Below are positions 11,635-20,509 of a stretch of DNA of 64,000 nt, piece by piece (positions within the stretch are counted from its first letter, which is position 1; every line of letters begins with the position of its first letter). The position numbers and the translations under genes were made by a program. This DNA is from Candidatus Peregrinibacteria bacterium (GTDB lineage Bacteria > Patescibacteriota > Gracilibacteria > CAIRYL01 > GCA-016699755). The stretch lies in contig CP065009.1 of the NCBI GenBank assembly GCA_016699755.1, positions 1,116,001 to 1,180,000 on the forward strand. The letters run 5' to 3'. The notes beneath the pieces were generated by a model that saw only the letters and a program-made list of their open reading frames with translations, made no database searches and had not been told where the DNA came from.

Positions 11635-12201
11635 CTATGAGAAACACATCTCCATAAACGCCTTGTGCACCCGAATATCATCAGTAAGCTCTGGATGAAA
11701 ACTAGTCGCCCACACTGTTTTTTGCCGCAAAAAAATAGGTTCGTTATTCCACTCTGAAAGAATTTCTGTATTAGATCCGATTCGGGAAAAACGAGGAGCG
11801 CGAATAAACACCGCCGGAAACCGACCTACAATACCCCGAATAGAAACCGGAGCAATTTGGGAAGATATCTGCGAGCCATACGCATTGCGATCAACATCTG
11901 CATCGAGAATTCCCAAGGAATATTCGCTCCCCGATTTCGACAAAAGAATGGCCCCCGCACACGTTCCCCACACGGGAAGTCCTTGTTTAAGAGCTTCCTG
12001 AAGAGGTTTTTGGAGATTATTTTTTTCGAGGAGCTTCCCCATAGTCGTGCTCTCGCCTCCGGGAAGAATTATGCCACACAGTCCAACAAGATCATTTGGA
12101 ACACGAACTTCGCACACTCCTGTGCCACAACGAGAAAGGGCAAAAAGGTGCTCTCGAACGCCCCCTTGTAATGCCAGTACGCCAATTTTTTTTTCTTTCA
12201 T
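11635..12201 (-). CDS. pdxT: Pyridoxal 5'-phosphate synthase glutaminase PdxT
   Basis: PdxT hydrolyses glutamine and channels ammonia to PdxS, which assembles pyridoxal phosphate from ribose 5-phosphate and glyceraldehyde 3-phosphate. The 188-residue protein has the family start (IGVLALQGGVREH), the PGGESTT oxyanion segment, the nucleophile Cys in GTCAGAI, and the His/Glu pair in SFHPELTDD. The length is normal. PdxS is not in the window, so the partner must lie elsewhere. The gene follows carA by 78 bp on the same strand, giving a pair of glutamine amidotransferases. Confidence 0.93.
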   Translation of the reverse strand: MKEKKIGVLALQGGVREHLFALSRCGTGVCEVRVPNDLVGLCGIILPGGESTTMGKLLEKNNLQKPLQEALKQGLPVWGTCAGAILLSKSGSEYSLGILDADVDRNAYGSQISSQIAPVSIRGIVGRFPAVFIRAPRFSRIGSNTEILSEWNNEPIFLRQKTVWATSFHPELTDDIRVHKAFMEMCFS

Positions 12202-12279
12202 CTCATAGTTAAGGAGAATTGAAAACTTTTTTTTTGAATGAGTATTTCAAAATGACTGTATAAGAGTTTTGTTGGCGCA

Positions 12280-13374
12280 TTATTTCCCCGAACGAATAGC
12301 ATCTAGAAACACGTCAAAAAGATATTCTGTATCTTTCGGACCAGGACATGCTTCTGGATGGAATTGAACGGAAAAAATTGGCTTCGTTTTATGTCGTAAT
12401 CCCTCCACGGTTCCATCGTTCAGATTTGTAAACCAGACCTCAAGTGAGTCAGGAAGACTAGAATCGTCCACGGCAAAGCCATGATTTTGACTTGTAATCA
12501 CTGCTTTTTTCGTAGATACATCAAGACAAGGCTGATTCACTCCTCGGTGTCCATAACGAAGTTTGTAGGTTTTTGCTCCCAGCGAAAGTGCGAGAATTTG
12601 ATTTCCTAAACAAATTCCAAAAAGAGGAATTCCTTTTTGATCTGCCCATTCGATATTGGGAGCAATAGTGTGTGCTACCATTTCGGGATCTCCCGGACCA
12701 TTTGCAAGAAAAAGCCCATCAAGAGAATACGGAAGTGCAGAACAATCAACATTCCACGGACAACGGATAATGCGAACACCACGTTGAAGGAAGTTTCGCA
12801 AAATGTTGTTCTTAATTCCTGTATCAATAATGGCAATCGTAATGCCACAAAATTCTTCTGGCTCCAAAACACTCACCTCACTTACAGAGACTTCTTCTAC
12901 CAAATTTATCTCGTTCGGATCGGGAATATTGGAAAGTGGTCTTTCTGATTCAGGAACAATTTGCCCCAGCATCACACCGTGTTCTCGAAGCTTTTGGGTA
13001 AGTGCACGAGTATCTATGCCACTCAGCACGGGAATTCCTTTTTCCAAAAGCCACTCCGAAAGAGATTTTTTTCCAGAGTAATGCGAAAACTGCTCCGAAG
13101 CATTTCCTACCACTACCCCTCGAACATGCACATTAGAGGATTCAAAATGAGAAATAATACCATGTATATCATTTTCTTCTGAAGGAATGCCGTAATTTCC
13201 AATAAGAGGATAGGTAAAGACGAGAATTTGTCCGCGATAACTCGGATCGGTAAGCGACAGTTCATATCCCGACATACCGGTATTAAACACCACTTCTCCA
13301 TGAGAAAATACAGGTGCCCCCAGAAGTGTTCCGGAGAATTGTGTGCCGTCGGAAAGAAGAAGTTGACCGTGCAT
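12280..13374 (-). CDS. carA: Carbamoyl-phosphate synthase small subunit
   Basis: CarA is the glutaminase subunit of carbamoyl-phosphate synthase, feeding ammonia to CarB for pyrimidine and arginine synthesis. The 364-residue product shows the CarA N-terminal domain (FNTGMSGYQE-type motif as FNTGMSGYELSLTDPSY), then the class I GATase domain with the nucleophile Cys in GICLGNQ, the SQNHGFAV motif, and the catalytic His/Glu in QFHPEACPGP. Length and start are typical. CarB is not in the window. A promoter with TTGAAA and CATACT lies just upstream, and the 730-bp repeat begins 95 bp beyond its start. Confidence 0.96.
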   Translation of the reverse strand: MHGQLLLSDGTQFSGTLLGAPVFSHGEVVFNTGMSGYELSLTDPSYRGQILVFTYPLIGNYGIPSEENDIHGIISHFESSNVHVRGVVVGNASEQFSHYSGKKSLSEWLLEKGIPVLSGIDTRALTQKLREHGVMLGQIVPESERPLSNIPDPNEINLVEEVSVSEVSVLEPEEFCGITIAIIDTGIKNNILRNFLQRGVRIIRCPWNVDCSALPYSLDGLFLANGPGDPEMVAHTIAPNIEWADQKGIPLFGICLGNQILALSLGAKTYKLRYGHRGVNQPCLDVSTKKAVITSQNHGFAVDDSSLPDSLEVWFTNLNDGTVEGLRHKTKPIFSVQFHPEACPGPKDTEYLFDVFLDAIRSGK

Positions 13375-13382
13375 TCCAGAAA

Positions 13383-13412
13383 AGTATGCCTGCTTTTTTT
13401 TACTCTTTTCAA
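13383..13412 (-). promoter_or_regulatory. Putative carA promoter, near-leaderless
   Basis: TTGAAA (13407-13412) and CATACT (13383-13388) are 18 bp apart on the minus strand. The -10 box is only 8 bp from the carA ATG, so the transcript would have almost no leader. Confidence 0.4.
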
Positions 13413-13473
13413 CTGATTTCCTTTTTTCCCGAATGCATATTGATTTTTCAAAGAAAAAAACAAGGGGATATAC

Positions 13474-13505
13474 AAAAAAACACCCGCAAAATACGGATGC
13501 TTTTT
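13474..13505. terminator. Bidirectional terminator in repeat copy 1
   Basis: CACCCG (13481-13486) and CGGATG (13494-13499) pair with one G-U, flanked by an A-run on the left and a T-run on the right, so it can terminate transcription on either strand. Confidence 0.6.
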
Positions 13506-14036
13506 GTGTGTATGTTTCTTCTTGAGAGATGGGGAAACAGGGGGATCATCAAGACGGAGAAAGAAGGTTCTCTGCTGATGGATGTCTGTTTTCCTCTTCT
13601 CTAAGGAAGGAGGGGGTGGCGGTGTCTCTTGAGGGGTGCCATTTCCTTGGTTCTTCTGCCTTCCTCCGGAGAGGTTTTGAGCCGTTCCTGCGGCTTGTCC
13701 GTTACTCGTTTCTGACAAAGAACAACAAGGTTCTTTCGAAACGCGAACACTCTAATGAGAACATTAAAGATGGGGGTGAGAATCAAAGGGAAGAGACGGT
13801 TCTTTTGATTCTACTTGGAAAGCAAGAAGAAAGAAGCAAAGAAAGGAGAACTCTTCGGGAAGACGAACGTGATTCGTTTCAGAACTTCAGAAATATAAAT
13901 TCAGAAGGAGTAAAAGAAACGAGATGGTCACGTCGAGGGTCGAAGAGCTCGGGACATTCTCTGCTTGCTTCTTGTTGTGGGAGAGTAAAGTGTGTGGGGA
14001 ACGAGGAGTGTTAAGGGTCGTAGGTTTTTTGGTCGA

Positions 14037-14084
14037 TTGGGGATGTGTGTGTTTGGGGATGTGTGTGTTTGGGGATGTGTGTGT
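14037..14084 (+). repeat. Three tandem 16-bp units inside the repeat
   Basis: TTGGGGATGTGTGTGT occurs three times head to tail without mismatch. The same array is at 38342-38389 in copy 2 with the same unit number. Confidence 0.9.
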
Positions 14085-14325
14085 TTCCGTTGGTGTTTTT
14101 TTTGGTCTCGATGTTTCGTATCACTCTGCCATCCTCATTCCTCATTCGTCAACTTTTTAGGGTGGAAAAATAAATGAGGTGGGGTATAGTAAAAAAATAC
14201 AACAACAAAGAAAATTTGTTTCTTGTTTTTTCAGAAGCCATTTTTATGCTTTTTTTCTTTTTTGTGAGAGAAAGAATTTTTCCTTTGGAAAAAGAAATAT
14301 GCTCTCCCTTTTTGGAGAGAAAAAG

Positions 14326-14334
14326 TGATATAAT
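14326..14334 (+). promoter_or_regulatory. Extended -10 promoter for the 14346 operon
   Basis: TGATATAAT is a consensus extended -10 with no good -35. The ATG follows 11 bp later, implying a leader of only about 5 nt. A small CTCTCC/GGAGAG hairpin (14302-14319) sits just upstream. Confidence 0.55.
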
Positions 14335-14345
14335 ATGAAACGATT

Positions 14346-14690
14346 ATGTCAAATATTCCCAATCCTTCACCGGACGACATTTCTTTTGCCCTTTTTGAAG
14401 CACGAGATGATGCGCTCCAAAAAGCGGAAATATCTGGCATTCTCTCGGAGGCACAGCGAAAACAATATCGCCAAACAATTCTAAAAAATCTAGAAATCGC
14501 CATTGCTGGTGCTCCATTTCTAAACAATGAACAAAGAAAAAAGTGGAACAATGGCATTTCCCTTTTAGATATTACAGAAGCAGAAGAATTGCTCGACGCA
14601 ATTATCCGCGAAAGCATGCGATATAAGAAAAAAACTCGAGATATTCGTCTTGAATTTCTCAAAACAAACCCAAATATTTCTGTCTCCTAA
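14346..14690 (+). CDS. Hypothetical 114-aa protein upstream of the giant gene
   Basis: I do not recognise this protein. It is charged, predicted mostly alpha-helical, and has no signal peptide, membrane segment or cysteine. The middle has a conserved-looking run (AGAPFLNNEQRKKWNNG) followed by helical segments rich in Glu and Arg. It is the first gene after the extended -10 promoter and is separated by 8 bp from the 1432-residue gene, so the two are almost certainly co-transcribed and may act together, for example as a soluble partner or chaperone of the large protein. That functional link is inference from position only. Confidence 0.75.
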   Translation: MSNIPNPSPDDISFALFEARDDALQKAEISGILSEAQRKQYRQTILKNLEIAIAGAPFLNNEQRKKWNNGISLLDITEAEELLDAIIRESMRYKKKTRDIRLEFLKTNPNISVS

Positions 14691-14698
14691 AGGTCATC

Positions 14699-17600
14699 AT
14701 GGGAACCCCTCAACAACAAACAATTTCACCAGAAATACAAAGAGAACAGGATCTTCTCAGGGATTCTGACAAAAATCTTCTCACAAACTTTCATCGGCGT
14801 GCCGAACAAAACTGGAAAACCGGAGAAGATATCGTTCTTAACACTCTTCGAACAAAAACAGAGCAAACACCGCAAACACCTTTGGATTTTGAAAATTCTC
14901 CCGAAAACCAAGTGGAGCAACTTGACGAAATGGCAATCAACTTAGGAATTCTTATTGCTCAAGCCCTTCAAAAAAAACCGGATCTTACTGCAGAAGATTT
15001 TCTGAAAACAGCACAAACAAGGGATCCTCTTTTGGCAGAAAGTCTTCAAAATCTCAAATCTTGTTTTGGTGAAAAGTCAGGAACTGCTGTTGGAAAATTC
15101 GTCTCAGAGCGATTTTCTGCGCTCTTTTCCGCGGTACAGGCAACGGTAAAAACTCTGGAAACGAACAAAGACAATCCCCATTTTTTTGAAGATCTCCTCC
15201 AAAGCCCTCAGGAAGCGATTGGCAAGGCATGGAACACTGCGGAAGAAAAGGCAAAAGGAATTTGGGAGTATGTTTCAAAAAACCCAAAGCAAGCGCTTGT
15301 TACAGGAGGCATCATTTTAGGGGGAGCATGGATGTTGAGCAAAATATTCGGAGGAAATAAAAAATCAGCCACACAAGAAGCCGAAAAAGAAGGGGGATTT
15401 TTTGGTTCTCTTTTAAAGTGGCTCGGAATTGGTGGACTTGGTGCCGGCATTTTCATGGCAATTGGAAAAGGACCAGGAGCCGTAGGAAAATGGGTACAAG
15501 AACAAATCTCGGGATTGACCGACAAAATGGCGCAACAATTTATGGAAAAAGTAAAGGAAATAATTCCCGAAAGCATGCACGGTATTTTAGGACTCGATGG
15601 AAAAGGCGGTGGAGTTGTAGGGGCGATTTCGGAAGGGATGGAAACGGCACACAAAGAATATGCAGATTTTCTTAAGGAGCATCCAGATCTAGCAAAATTG
15701 CTCCCCGAAAATCTCGGGAGTCTTCTCGGAATTTTAGGAGTATCTGCCGCAGGAGGACTCACGCTGAAAAAACTCCTTTCCGGTTCTTCTAAAGAAGGGA
15801 AAAAAGGACTCTTTCGTTTTCTTTTAGGAAAAGCAGTCAGCGCACCTATCGGAGTCGCAAGACTCATCATGAATCCTCTTGTTCTTTTGACGGGACTCGT
15901 GGGAATTGGACTCTTCGCCGATAGAAAAGCCGTTGCAGAAGATTGGAAAGAGTTTACCAAACAAGACGAAGAGGGGAAAAGCTTGTGGGGACGACTGCAA
16001 GAAATGGTGTCTTCTGGAGTAGAAACCGCATCAGAACTTGCCGAAGCATTTCAAAAAAGAACCTCTGAAATTTTAGAAATTTGGAAACATCACGGATTTG
16101 GGGGAGGTGCACTCAATGAAATTCAAACATGGTTTTCGGAAAACATTACGCTTAAAGTGGCAGAAGAACTGGCAAAAAAAACAACATCCGGAGCTGGTTC
16201 ACTTTGGGACAAAATAAAAACATACCCAGTAGAAATGGGAGCAGGAGTTCTGATTGCCTTTGTAATTTCAAAAAAACTCATGGGGCACGCAAGAGGGAAT
16301 GTTTTGAAATACAGCGCCATTGCAGGGGCATTTGGATTAGGGGCATATTTAGCAAACATTGGCGCTGAAGGAAGAACTCGATTTTATGCCGCCTTTTCAA
16401 AAACTTGGCAAACACTCAGGGGGTCTGGAAGAGAACTTGATCCCGACGTCTTCAACGAAGTTTTTCCCAAGTGGATGGAAGAAAGTCTCGAAGAAATGGG
16501 AGTGGAATTTCCAGATACGGCTTTGAGGAAAGAAGATTCAAAAACCATACTTTCTTCCCTCAATTCGCTTGAAGCAAAAACACAAAAAAACACCGACCAA
16601 AAAACGAAGTATTTTCGAGAAGCCATTGCGGAAATACGAAGGGCAATTCAAAACGATTCTAACAAAGAAAAGGTTGTTCTTTCTTCTGCGCTCTTTACGA
16701 AACTCATTTTCTTTGCAAAAGAACTTGGGTTTTCCTGCTCTGTTGCAGACGGGAAAGATGGAACTTTTGTCCTCACCATTGACACGTTCTCATTTCCGGG
16801 ATTCCAAGAAAACCCTTTTTCTTCTGCATTTGAAATGACAGAAAGAGAAGAAAAAGAACAGCGAAAAATGAGCATTCAAGCTGGACTTCATCGCCTCTCT
16901 GTAAAAATAGCTCCCTATAGTGCAGAAGCAAATAAGAATGAAACACAAAAAAACAATGCAAAAACAATTCTCCAAACGCTTTCTACCGTGCAAGATGCAC
17001 TAGAACAACCAGGTTGGTCGTACGATAAATATGAAACGCACTATCAAAAAATTGTCTCAGCACTCACTATTTTTGGAGCATCCGTTCAAAAAACAAGCGG
17101 AACGGTATACGTCACCCTTCCGGCGGGAGATCGTGTTGATATGGGAGTTGCTCCAAATATTCCCCGAGAACAATTCCTCAATAATCTCTCTCAAAGAGAA
17201 GGAAGTTTTTTGCAAAAGGGAGTAGCGATGCTTTCGCCCACAGCAGCAGGAGCAGTAAGAGGTATGGAAAATGCCTTTGAAAATATTAATCAAAAAACCG
17301 CCCGTCTACTTCTTCATTTTGTCCCAGCAGGATCAGATATGGAAAAGAAAATTTACGATCTTCTTGCAAACCCAGAGAAACTCAATGACGCAACATGGCT
17401 TGCCCAATTTATTGCTACCATTGTCACTAGCGATGAAAACATAGGAATGCAACTCTGGACCGGTGGCGCATCACTCGTAATCGGATCGTACGAATTTGCC
17501 ATTGAAGGCTTTTCATCTGCTATTTCTGGAGCATTTTCATTGCTCTCTGGAGAAGATTTTAACGAAGTAATAGCACAATCTGGTGGTGCCATTTTGCTCT

Positions 17601-18997
17601 TTGGCGGAAAGACTATTGGAGCGGTAACAGGGGCAACAACAAGCTTCTTGCGACACCCCTTTACACCCTCAAAGGTTTTAAGTGGGGCAAAGTTCGGAGC
17701 AAGAATAGGAAGTGTTCTGACATACCTTCCAATGAAAATAGTGAAGCTTCCTCTCAAAACCATTTCACTCTATAACAAGGGAAAAACCGAACGGGCAACT
17801 CGCGACATGCGCAGTCTTCACACTCCAAACATAAAACCCGATGCCCCTCTTTTTCAAGAAGGAGTCGATGGAAAAAAAGTTTTTAGAAATCCAGATGATA
17901 TTGCTCGTGAGATGGAAGGAAAGCCACTGAGTTCAACAGATGATTATCTGAAGAAGGCATTTTCAGACGGAAAAAGTATTCCGAGAATTGATCTTCCCGA
18001 AAATTTTGATGAACTTCTTCCAGAAGAAAAAGCTACTGCTCTTCAAAAAAATGCGGAAAATATTGTCGCCGCAGAGAAAGGCGTAAACGCCCGTATTCAG
18101 CATGAACTTGATAAGGTAGCGGATTATGCAAAGCAAAATAAGCTCCCACATAATCATCCCGATATTCAAGCAAAACTCAAACATATTAATGAGGAAATGA
18201 TCGCTCCTCTGGCAAGAGAAAAACTTCAAAAGATTGCAGAGATCAATAAGCACTACGGAAAACTCCCCAAGAGCGTCAAAACACCAGAACTCAAGGCGGC
18301 GGTTCGTTCTACCATTTATGGCGGAACAAAAGAAGGGATGAGTTTTGCAAAATTTAAAAAAGCCGCGACAGGGCGTGTCAAAATGATGGGAGTAATGGCA
18401 CTCATTACTGCCGCCACCGATACTGCGTTCAATTGGGAAAAGATAAAAAATGATCCTGAGCGTGAACTCGCACAACTCATGACCAATATGGGACCACAAG
18501 CAGTTCAAATTCTTGTGGATTGTCTTCCTCTTGTTGGAACCTATTCGAGTTTTCACTCTGCCTTTGCTGGAACAGACATGATTACCGGAAACGATGCGAG
18601 TTCTTTTGGGCAACGAGTGGCGAACAGCATTTTTGGCGTTGTGGGAATAGCACTTGATGCGGCTTCTATCGCAAGCCTTGGAGCAGGAGTCGTTCCCGCT
18701 ACACTTGCAAGAGTGGTAGCAACAACAGCAAAAATGGGAAGAAGGGGAGAAAAAATAGCAACAATGATTACAGATATTCTTCCGCAAATCGCAAAGATTG
18801 CAGAAAAAATGGGGGGCTGGAAAAACTTTGCGAAAAAGTTTTCCGAGATGCTGAGTGGCGGATTCGATAAAATCGCAAAATACGGAACATACGCCGGAAC
18901 AGCAGTCGTTGTTGGAAGTATGGGAATTTCTCTTTTTGAATCAAACTTTGGGTCGTTTGACCCTGAAGATCTTGACCCTGATTTACGACCAGACTGA
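14699..18997 (+). CDS. Giant 1432-aa Gly/Ala-rich multi-hydrophobic protein, unknown function
   Basis: This is the largest protein in the window and I do not recognise its family. It starts with about 190 helical, charged residues and no signal peptide. Short Gly/Ala-rich hydrophobic segments then follow at about 199-216, 236-255, 338-356, 376-406, 511-526 and 536-553, separated by amphipathic helices. A charged stretch (about 590-880) comes next, then a second hydrophobic group at roughly 905-1020, with more near 1230, 1315-1345 and 1395-1415. The C terminus is acidic (FDPEDLDPDLRPD). Regularly spaced glycine-rich hydrophobic patches in a long helical chain are seen in polytopic membrane proteins and also in phage-type tape-measure proteins. 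No phage structural genes are nearby, which favours a cell-envelope protein. Its stop overlaps a downstream ATG (TGATG). Codon use looks like its neighbours. Confidence 0.85.
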   Translation: MGTPQQQTISPEIQREQDLLRDSDKNLLTNFHRRAEQNWKTGEDIVLNTLRTKTEQTPQTPLDFENSPENQVEQLDEMAINLGILIAQALQKKPDLTAEDFLKTAQTRDPLLAESLQNLKSCFGEKSGTAVGKFVSERFSALFSAVQATVKTLETNKDNPHFFEDLLQSPQEAIGKAWNTAEEKAKGIWEYVSKNPKQALVTGGIILGGAWMLSKIFGGNKKSATQEAEKEGGFFGSLLKWLGIGGLGAGIFMAIGKGPGAVGKWVQEQISGLTDKMAQQFMEKVKEIIPESMHGILGLDGKGGGVVGAISEGMETAHKEYADFLKEHPDLAKLLPENLGSLLGILGVSAAGGLTLKKLLSGSSKEGKKGLFRFLLGKAVSAPIGVARLIMNPLVLLTGLVGIGLFADRKAVAEDWKEFTKQDEEGKSLWGRLQEMVSSGVETASELAEAFQKRTSEILEIWKHHGFGGGALNEIQTWFSENITLKVAEELAKKTTSGAGSLWDKIKTYPVEMGAGVLIAFVISKKLMGHARGNVLKYSAIAGAFGLGAYLANIGAEGRTRFYAAFSKTWQTLRGSGRELDPDVFNEVFPKWMEESLEEMGVEFPDTALRKEDSKTILSSLNSLEAKTQKNTDQKTKYFREAIAEIRRAIQNDSNKEKVVLSSALFTKLIFFAKELGFSCSVADGKDGTFVLTIDTFSFPGFQENPFSSAFEMTEREEKEQRKMSIQAGLHRLSVKIAPYSAEANKNETQKNNAKTILQTLSTVQDALEQPGWSYDKYETHYQKIVSALTIFGASVQKTSGTVYVTLPAGDRVDMGVAPNIPREQFLNNLSQREGSFLQKGVAMLSPTAAGAVRGMENAFENINQKTARLLLHFVPAGSDMEKKIYDLLANPEKLNDATWLAQFIATIVTSDENIGMQLWTGGASLVIGSYEFAIEGFSSAISGAFSLLSGEDFNEVIAQSGGAILLFGGKTIGAVTGATTSFLRHPFTPSKVLSGAKFGARIGSVLTYLPMKIVKLPLKTISLYNKGKTERATRDMRSLHTPNIKPDAPLFQEGVDGKKVFRNPDDIAREMEGKPLSSTDDYLKKAFSDGKSIPRIDLPENFDELLPEEKATALQKNAENIVAAEKGVNARIQHELDKVADYAKQNKLPHNHPDIQAKLKHINEEMIAPLAREKLQKIAEINKHYGKLPKSVKTPELKAAVRSTIYGGTKEGMSFAKFKKAATGRVKMMGVMALITAATDTAFNWEKIKNDPERELAQLMTNMGPQAVQILVDCLPLVGTYSSFHSAFAGTDMITGNDASSFGQRVANSIFGVVGIALDAASIASLGAGVVPATLARVVATTAKMGRRGEKIATMITDILPQIAKIAEKMGGWKNFAKKFSEMLSGGFDKIAKYGTYAGTAVVVGSMGISLFESNFGSFDPEDLDPDLRPD

Positions 18998-19068
18998 TGG
19001 CTCTTTGGACATCACGCCCTAATCCCCCCCTTGCCCCCACAAGATCTTCTTTGCCATTATTGCACGCA

Positions 19069-19659
19069 ATGAACAGAAACTTTCCTCTCATTGCTGGCGT
19101 TGACGAAGCCGGACGCGGATGTTTGGCAGGACCAGTGGTTGCCGGAGCCGTTATTTTGCCACCAGAATTTCCAGGAGAAATGCTCGGCGACTCCAAAAAA
19201 ATGACGGAAAAACAGCGAGAGAAATCGTACGAGTGGATAGTGAATCATGCGTATTGTGGCATTGGATTTGCAAGTGCAGAAGAAATTGACAATCTTGGCA
19301 TTCGACCTGCAACATACCTTGCTATGAAGCGAGCCATTAAAAAACTCCAAAAAACACCAGATTTTCTTCGGATTGATGGAAGAGATCACTTTCGATTTGA
19401 TATTCCATCACAAGAAATTATTCGTGGAGATAGTCAATTTCCAGAAATTTCCGCAGCAAGTATTATCGCAAAGGTTTCTCGCGACAGATATATGAAAACA
19501 ATATCCGAGCGATATGCCCCATTTGGATTTCATCGACACAAAGGATACGGCGTTGCGAAACATGTTCGAGCAATAAGAGAGCACGGACACACACCACTTC
19601 ACCGAAAAAGCTTTAACCCTCTACGAAAATGGCTTTCGCAAGAAACACTATTTCAATAA
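19069..19659 (+). CDS. rnhB: Ribonuclease HII
   Basis: Cleaves the RNA strand of RNA-DNA hybrids and starts removal of misincorporated ribonucleotides. The catalytic DE pair is in AGVDEAGRG near the N terminus. GDSKKMTEKQRE follows, then the third acidic residue in IDGRDHF and the ASIIAKVSRDRYM signature that carries the fourth. I prefer the ATG at 19069 because RNase HII proteins begin a few residues before this motif. An ATG at 18997, overlapping the stop of the giant gene, would add a 24-residue proline-rich leader with no family support, although that overlap could couple translation. The 3' end overlaps the convergent gene at 19648 by 12 bp. Confidence 0.93.
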   Translation: MNRNFPLIAGVDEAGRGCLAGPVVAGAVILPPEFPGEMLGDSKKMTEKQREKSYEWIVNHAYCGIGFASAEEIDNLGIRPATYLAMKRAIKKLQKTPDFLRIDGRDHFRFDIPSQEIIRGDSQFPEISAASIIAKVSRDRYMKTISERYAPFGFHRHKGYGVAKHVRAIREHGHTPLHRKSFNPLRKWLSQETLFQ

Positions 19660-20193
19660 ATCGCTAACACGTCGCCCTTGACTCACGTTGATCCAAATGT
19701 TCTTGAGATATTCCATGGAGCGATACGCCAGCTCTGCCAAAAATCCCCGAAGCTTTCGAAGAAGATCAACCGCAGTCGAAAGTTCGTGTGCCTTGGTAGT
19801 AGGGCACTTCGAAAGCTCTTTCACACTTATTTCTACTTCTCGAATTTCTTTTTTTATCTCCATACGAATCTGTCGAATCACCTCTTTTTTTGGAGGAATA
19901 ACAATTTTTCCAATCTCTGGAAGTTCCAATACCTCTTCTTCATCATCGCGAGTTACAGCACTACCGCCACCCGTGGAAGGCTCTGACTTTTTATTTTTGT
20001 TCTCTCCTGCCACTTCAGAAATTCGAGAATCGACAAATTCTACTGCTTCACTCTCACTTCGAACCTCTGCACTAAACACCGCTCCTTCCACTCCTTTTCG
20101 TGAAGTTCCGAGACTCTCAGACAGAGAAACTCTTCCGCTTTTTTGAAGTTGTTCCTTGGTGCCGATTTCTGTCTCTGCAGTGGGGTTGTTCAT
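19648..20193 (-). CDS. Hypothetical helical protein
   Basis: I do not recognise this protein of about 181 residues. The N-terminal half is low in complexity and rich in Ser, Glu and Gly (including STGGGS), so probably disordered. The C-terminal half (about residues 95-175) is helical and charged, with PPKKEVIRQIRMEIKKE followed by a helix pair and one Cys. There is no signal peptide or membrane segment. The start at 20193 is chosen because a perfect TATAAT -10 box overlaps the upstream ATG at 20244, which would then lie before the transcript start. The 3' end overlaps rnhB by 12 bp from the opposite strand. Confidence 0.65.
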   Translation of the reverse strand: MNNPTAETEIGTKEQLQKSGRVSLSESLGTSRKGVEGAVFSAEVRSESEAVEFVDSRISEVAGENKNKKSEPSTGGGSAVTRDDEEEVLELPEIGKIVIPPKKEVIRQIRMEIKKEIREVEISVKELSKCPTTKAHELSTAVDLLRKLRGFLAELAYRSMEYLKNIWINVSQGRRVSDLLK

Positions 20194-20242
20194 AATTTTT
20201 TGAGCGCCAATCTTGGAAGATAATCCACTCCCTGTCAAGAGC

Positions 20243-20248
20243 ATTATA
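20243..20248 (-). promoter_or_regulatory. -10 box for the 19648-20193 gene
   Basis: Perfect TATAAT on the minus strand, with a weak T-rich -35 region. It overlaps an in-frame ATG and so decides in favour of the downstream start at 20193. Confidence 0.45.
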
Positions 20249-20297
20249 CGCCTTTTTCAAAAAAGAAAAAACCTGCAGGAAAAAGGAATAAAGACAG

Positions 20298-20327
20298 TTG
20301 CCTTTGGAAGGAATTTTTGTTTAAAAT
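20298..20327 (+). promoter_or_regulatory. tRNA-Ser promoter
   Basis: TTGCCT and TAAAAT are 18 bp apart, ending 14 bp before the tRNA 5' end. Confidence 0.5.
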
Positions 20328-20341
20328 GCCTTCTGATTTGC

Positions 20342-20431
20342 GGAGAGATGGCCGAGCGGTCGAAGGCGCACGCTTGGAAGGCGTGTGTAGCAGTAATGTT
20401 ACCGAGGGTTCGAATCCCTCTCTCTCCGCCA
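20342..20431 (+). tRNA. tRNA-Ser (anticodon GGA)
   Basis: Class II cloverleaf with a long variable arm (TGTAGCAGTAATGTTACC). The acceptor GGAGAGA pairs with TCTCTCC, with discriminator G and an encoded CCA. The anticodon loop TTGGAAG gives GGA, reading UCC and UCU. Confidence 0.96.
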
Positions 20432-20509
20432 GACAATAATCAAGACGACTCGCAAAAATTATTTGTGCTTTTTTAGTGCTATCGGTTTTACCAAAATACA
20501 ATAACCTCT

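Larger units (their letters stand above)
13470..14199 (+). repeat. 730-bp dispersed repeat, copy 1
   Basis: This segment recurs in direct orientation at 37774-38504, 24.3 kb away, apparently identical except for one extra G in copy 2 (a run of five versus six G near 13770/38076). Both copies start ATACAAAAAAACACCCG and end GTATAGTAAAAAAATA. Inside are a bidirectional terminator hairpin at the left end, stems such as AGAATCAAA/TTTGATTCT and AAAGAAC/GTTCTTT, a GA-rich middle, and three tandem 16-bp units. The 161-codon plus-strand frame is broken by the indel and the proline-rich minus-strand frame runs out of the repeat into unrelated sequence, so it is probably non-coding. It fills the divergent gap between carA and 14346. 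It could be a structured RNA gene or a non-autonomous mobile repeat; I do not recognise the family. Confidence 0.93.

Noticed and set aside
13113..13718. Proline-rich minus-strand frame crossing the repeat
   Set aside because: It continues from the repeat into the carA promoter and coding region and ends differently in copy 2, so the frame is accidental.
13529..14014. 161-codon plus-strand frame inside repeat copy 1
   Set aside because: The one-base indel truncates it after about 83 codons in copy 2, so it is not conserved between otherwise identical copies.
14037..14084. Possible CRISPR-like array of three units
   Set aside because: The 16-bp units are directly adjacent with no spacers, and no cas genes are visible; it is a simple tandem repeat.
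14699..18997. Prophage tape-measure protein
   Set aside because: The hydrophobic pattern is suggestive, but there are no tail, capsid, terminase or integrase genes in the neighbourhood.
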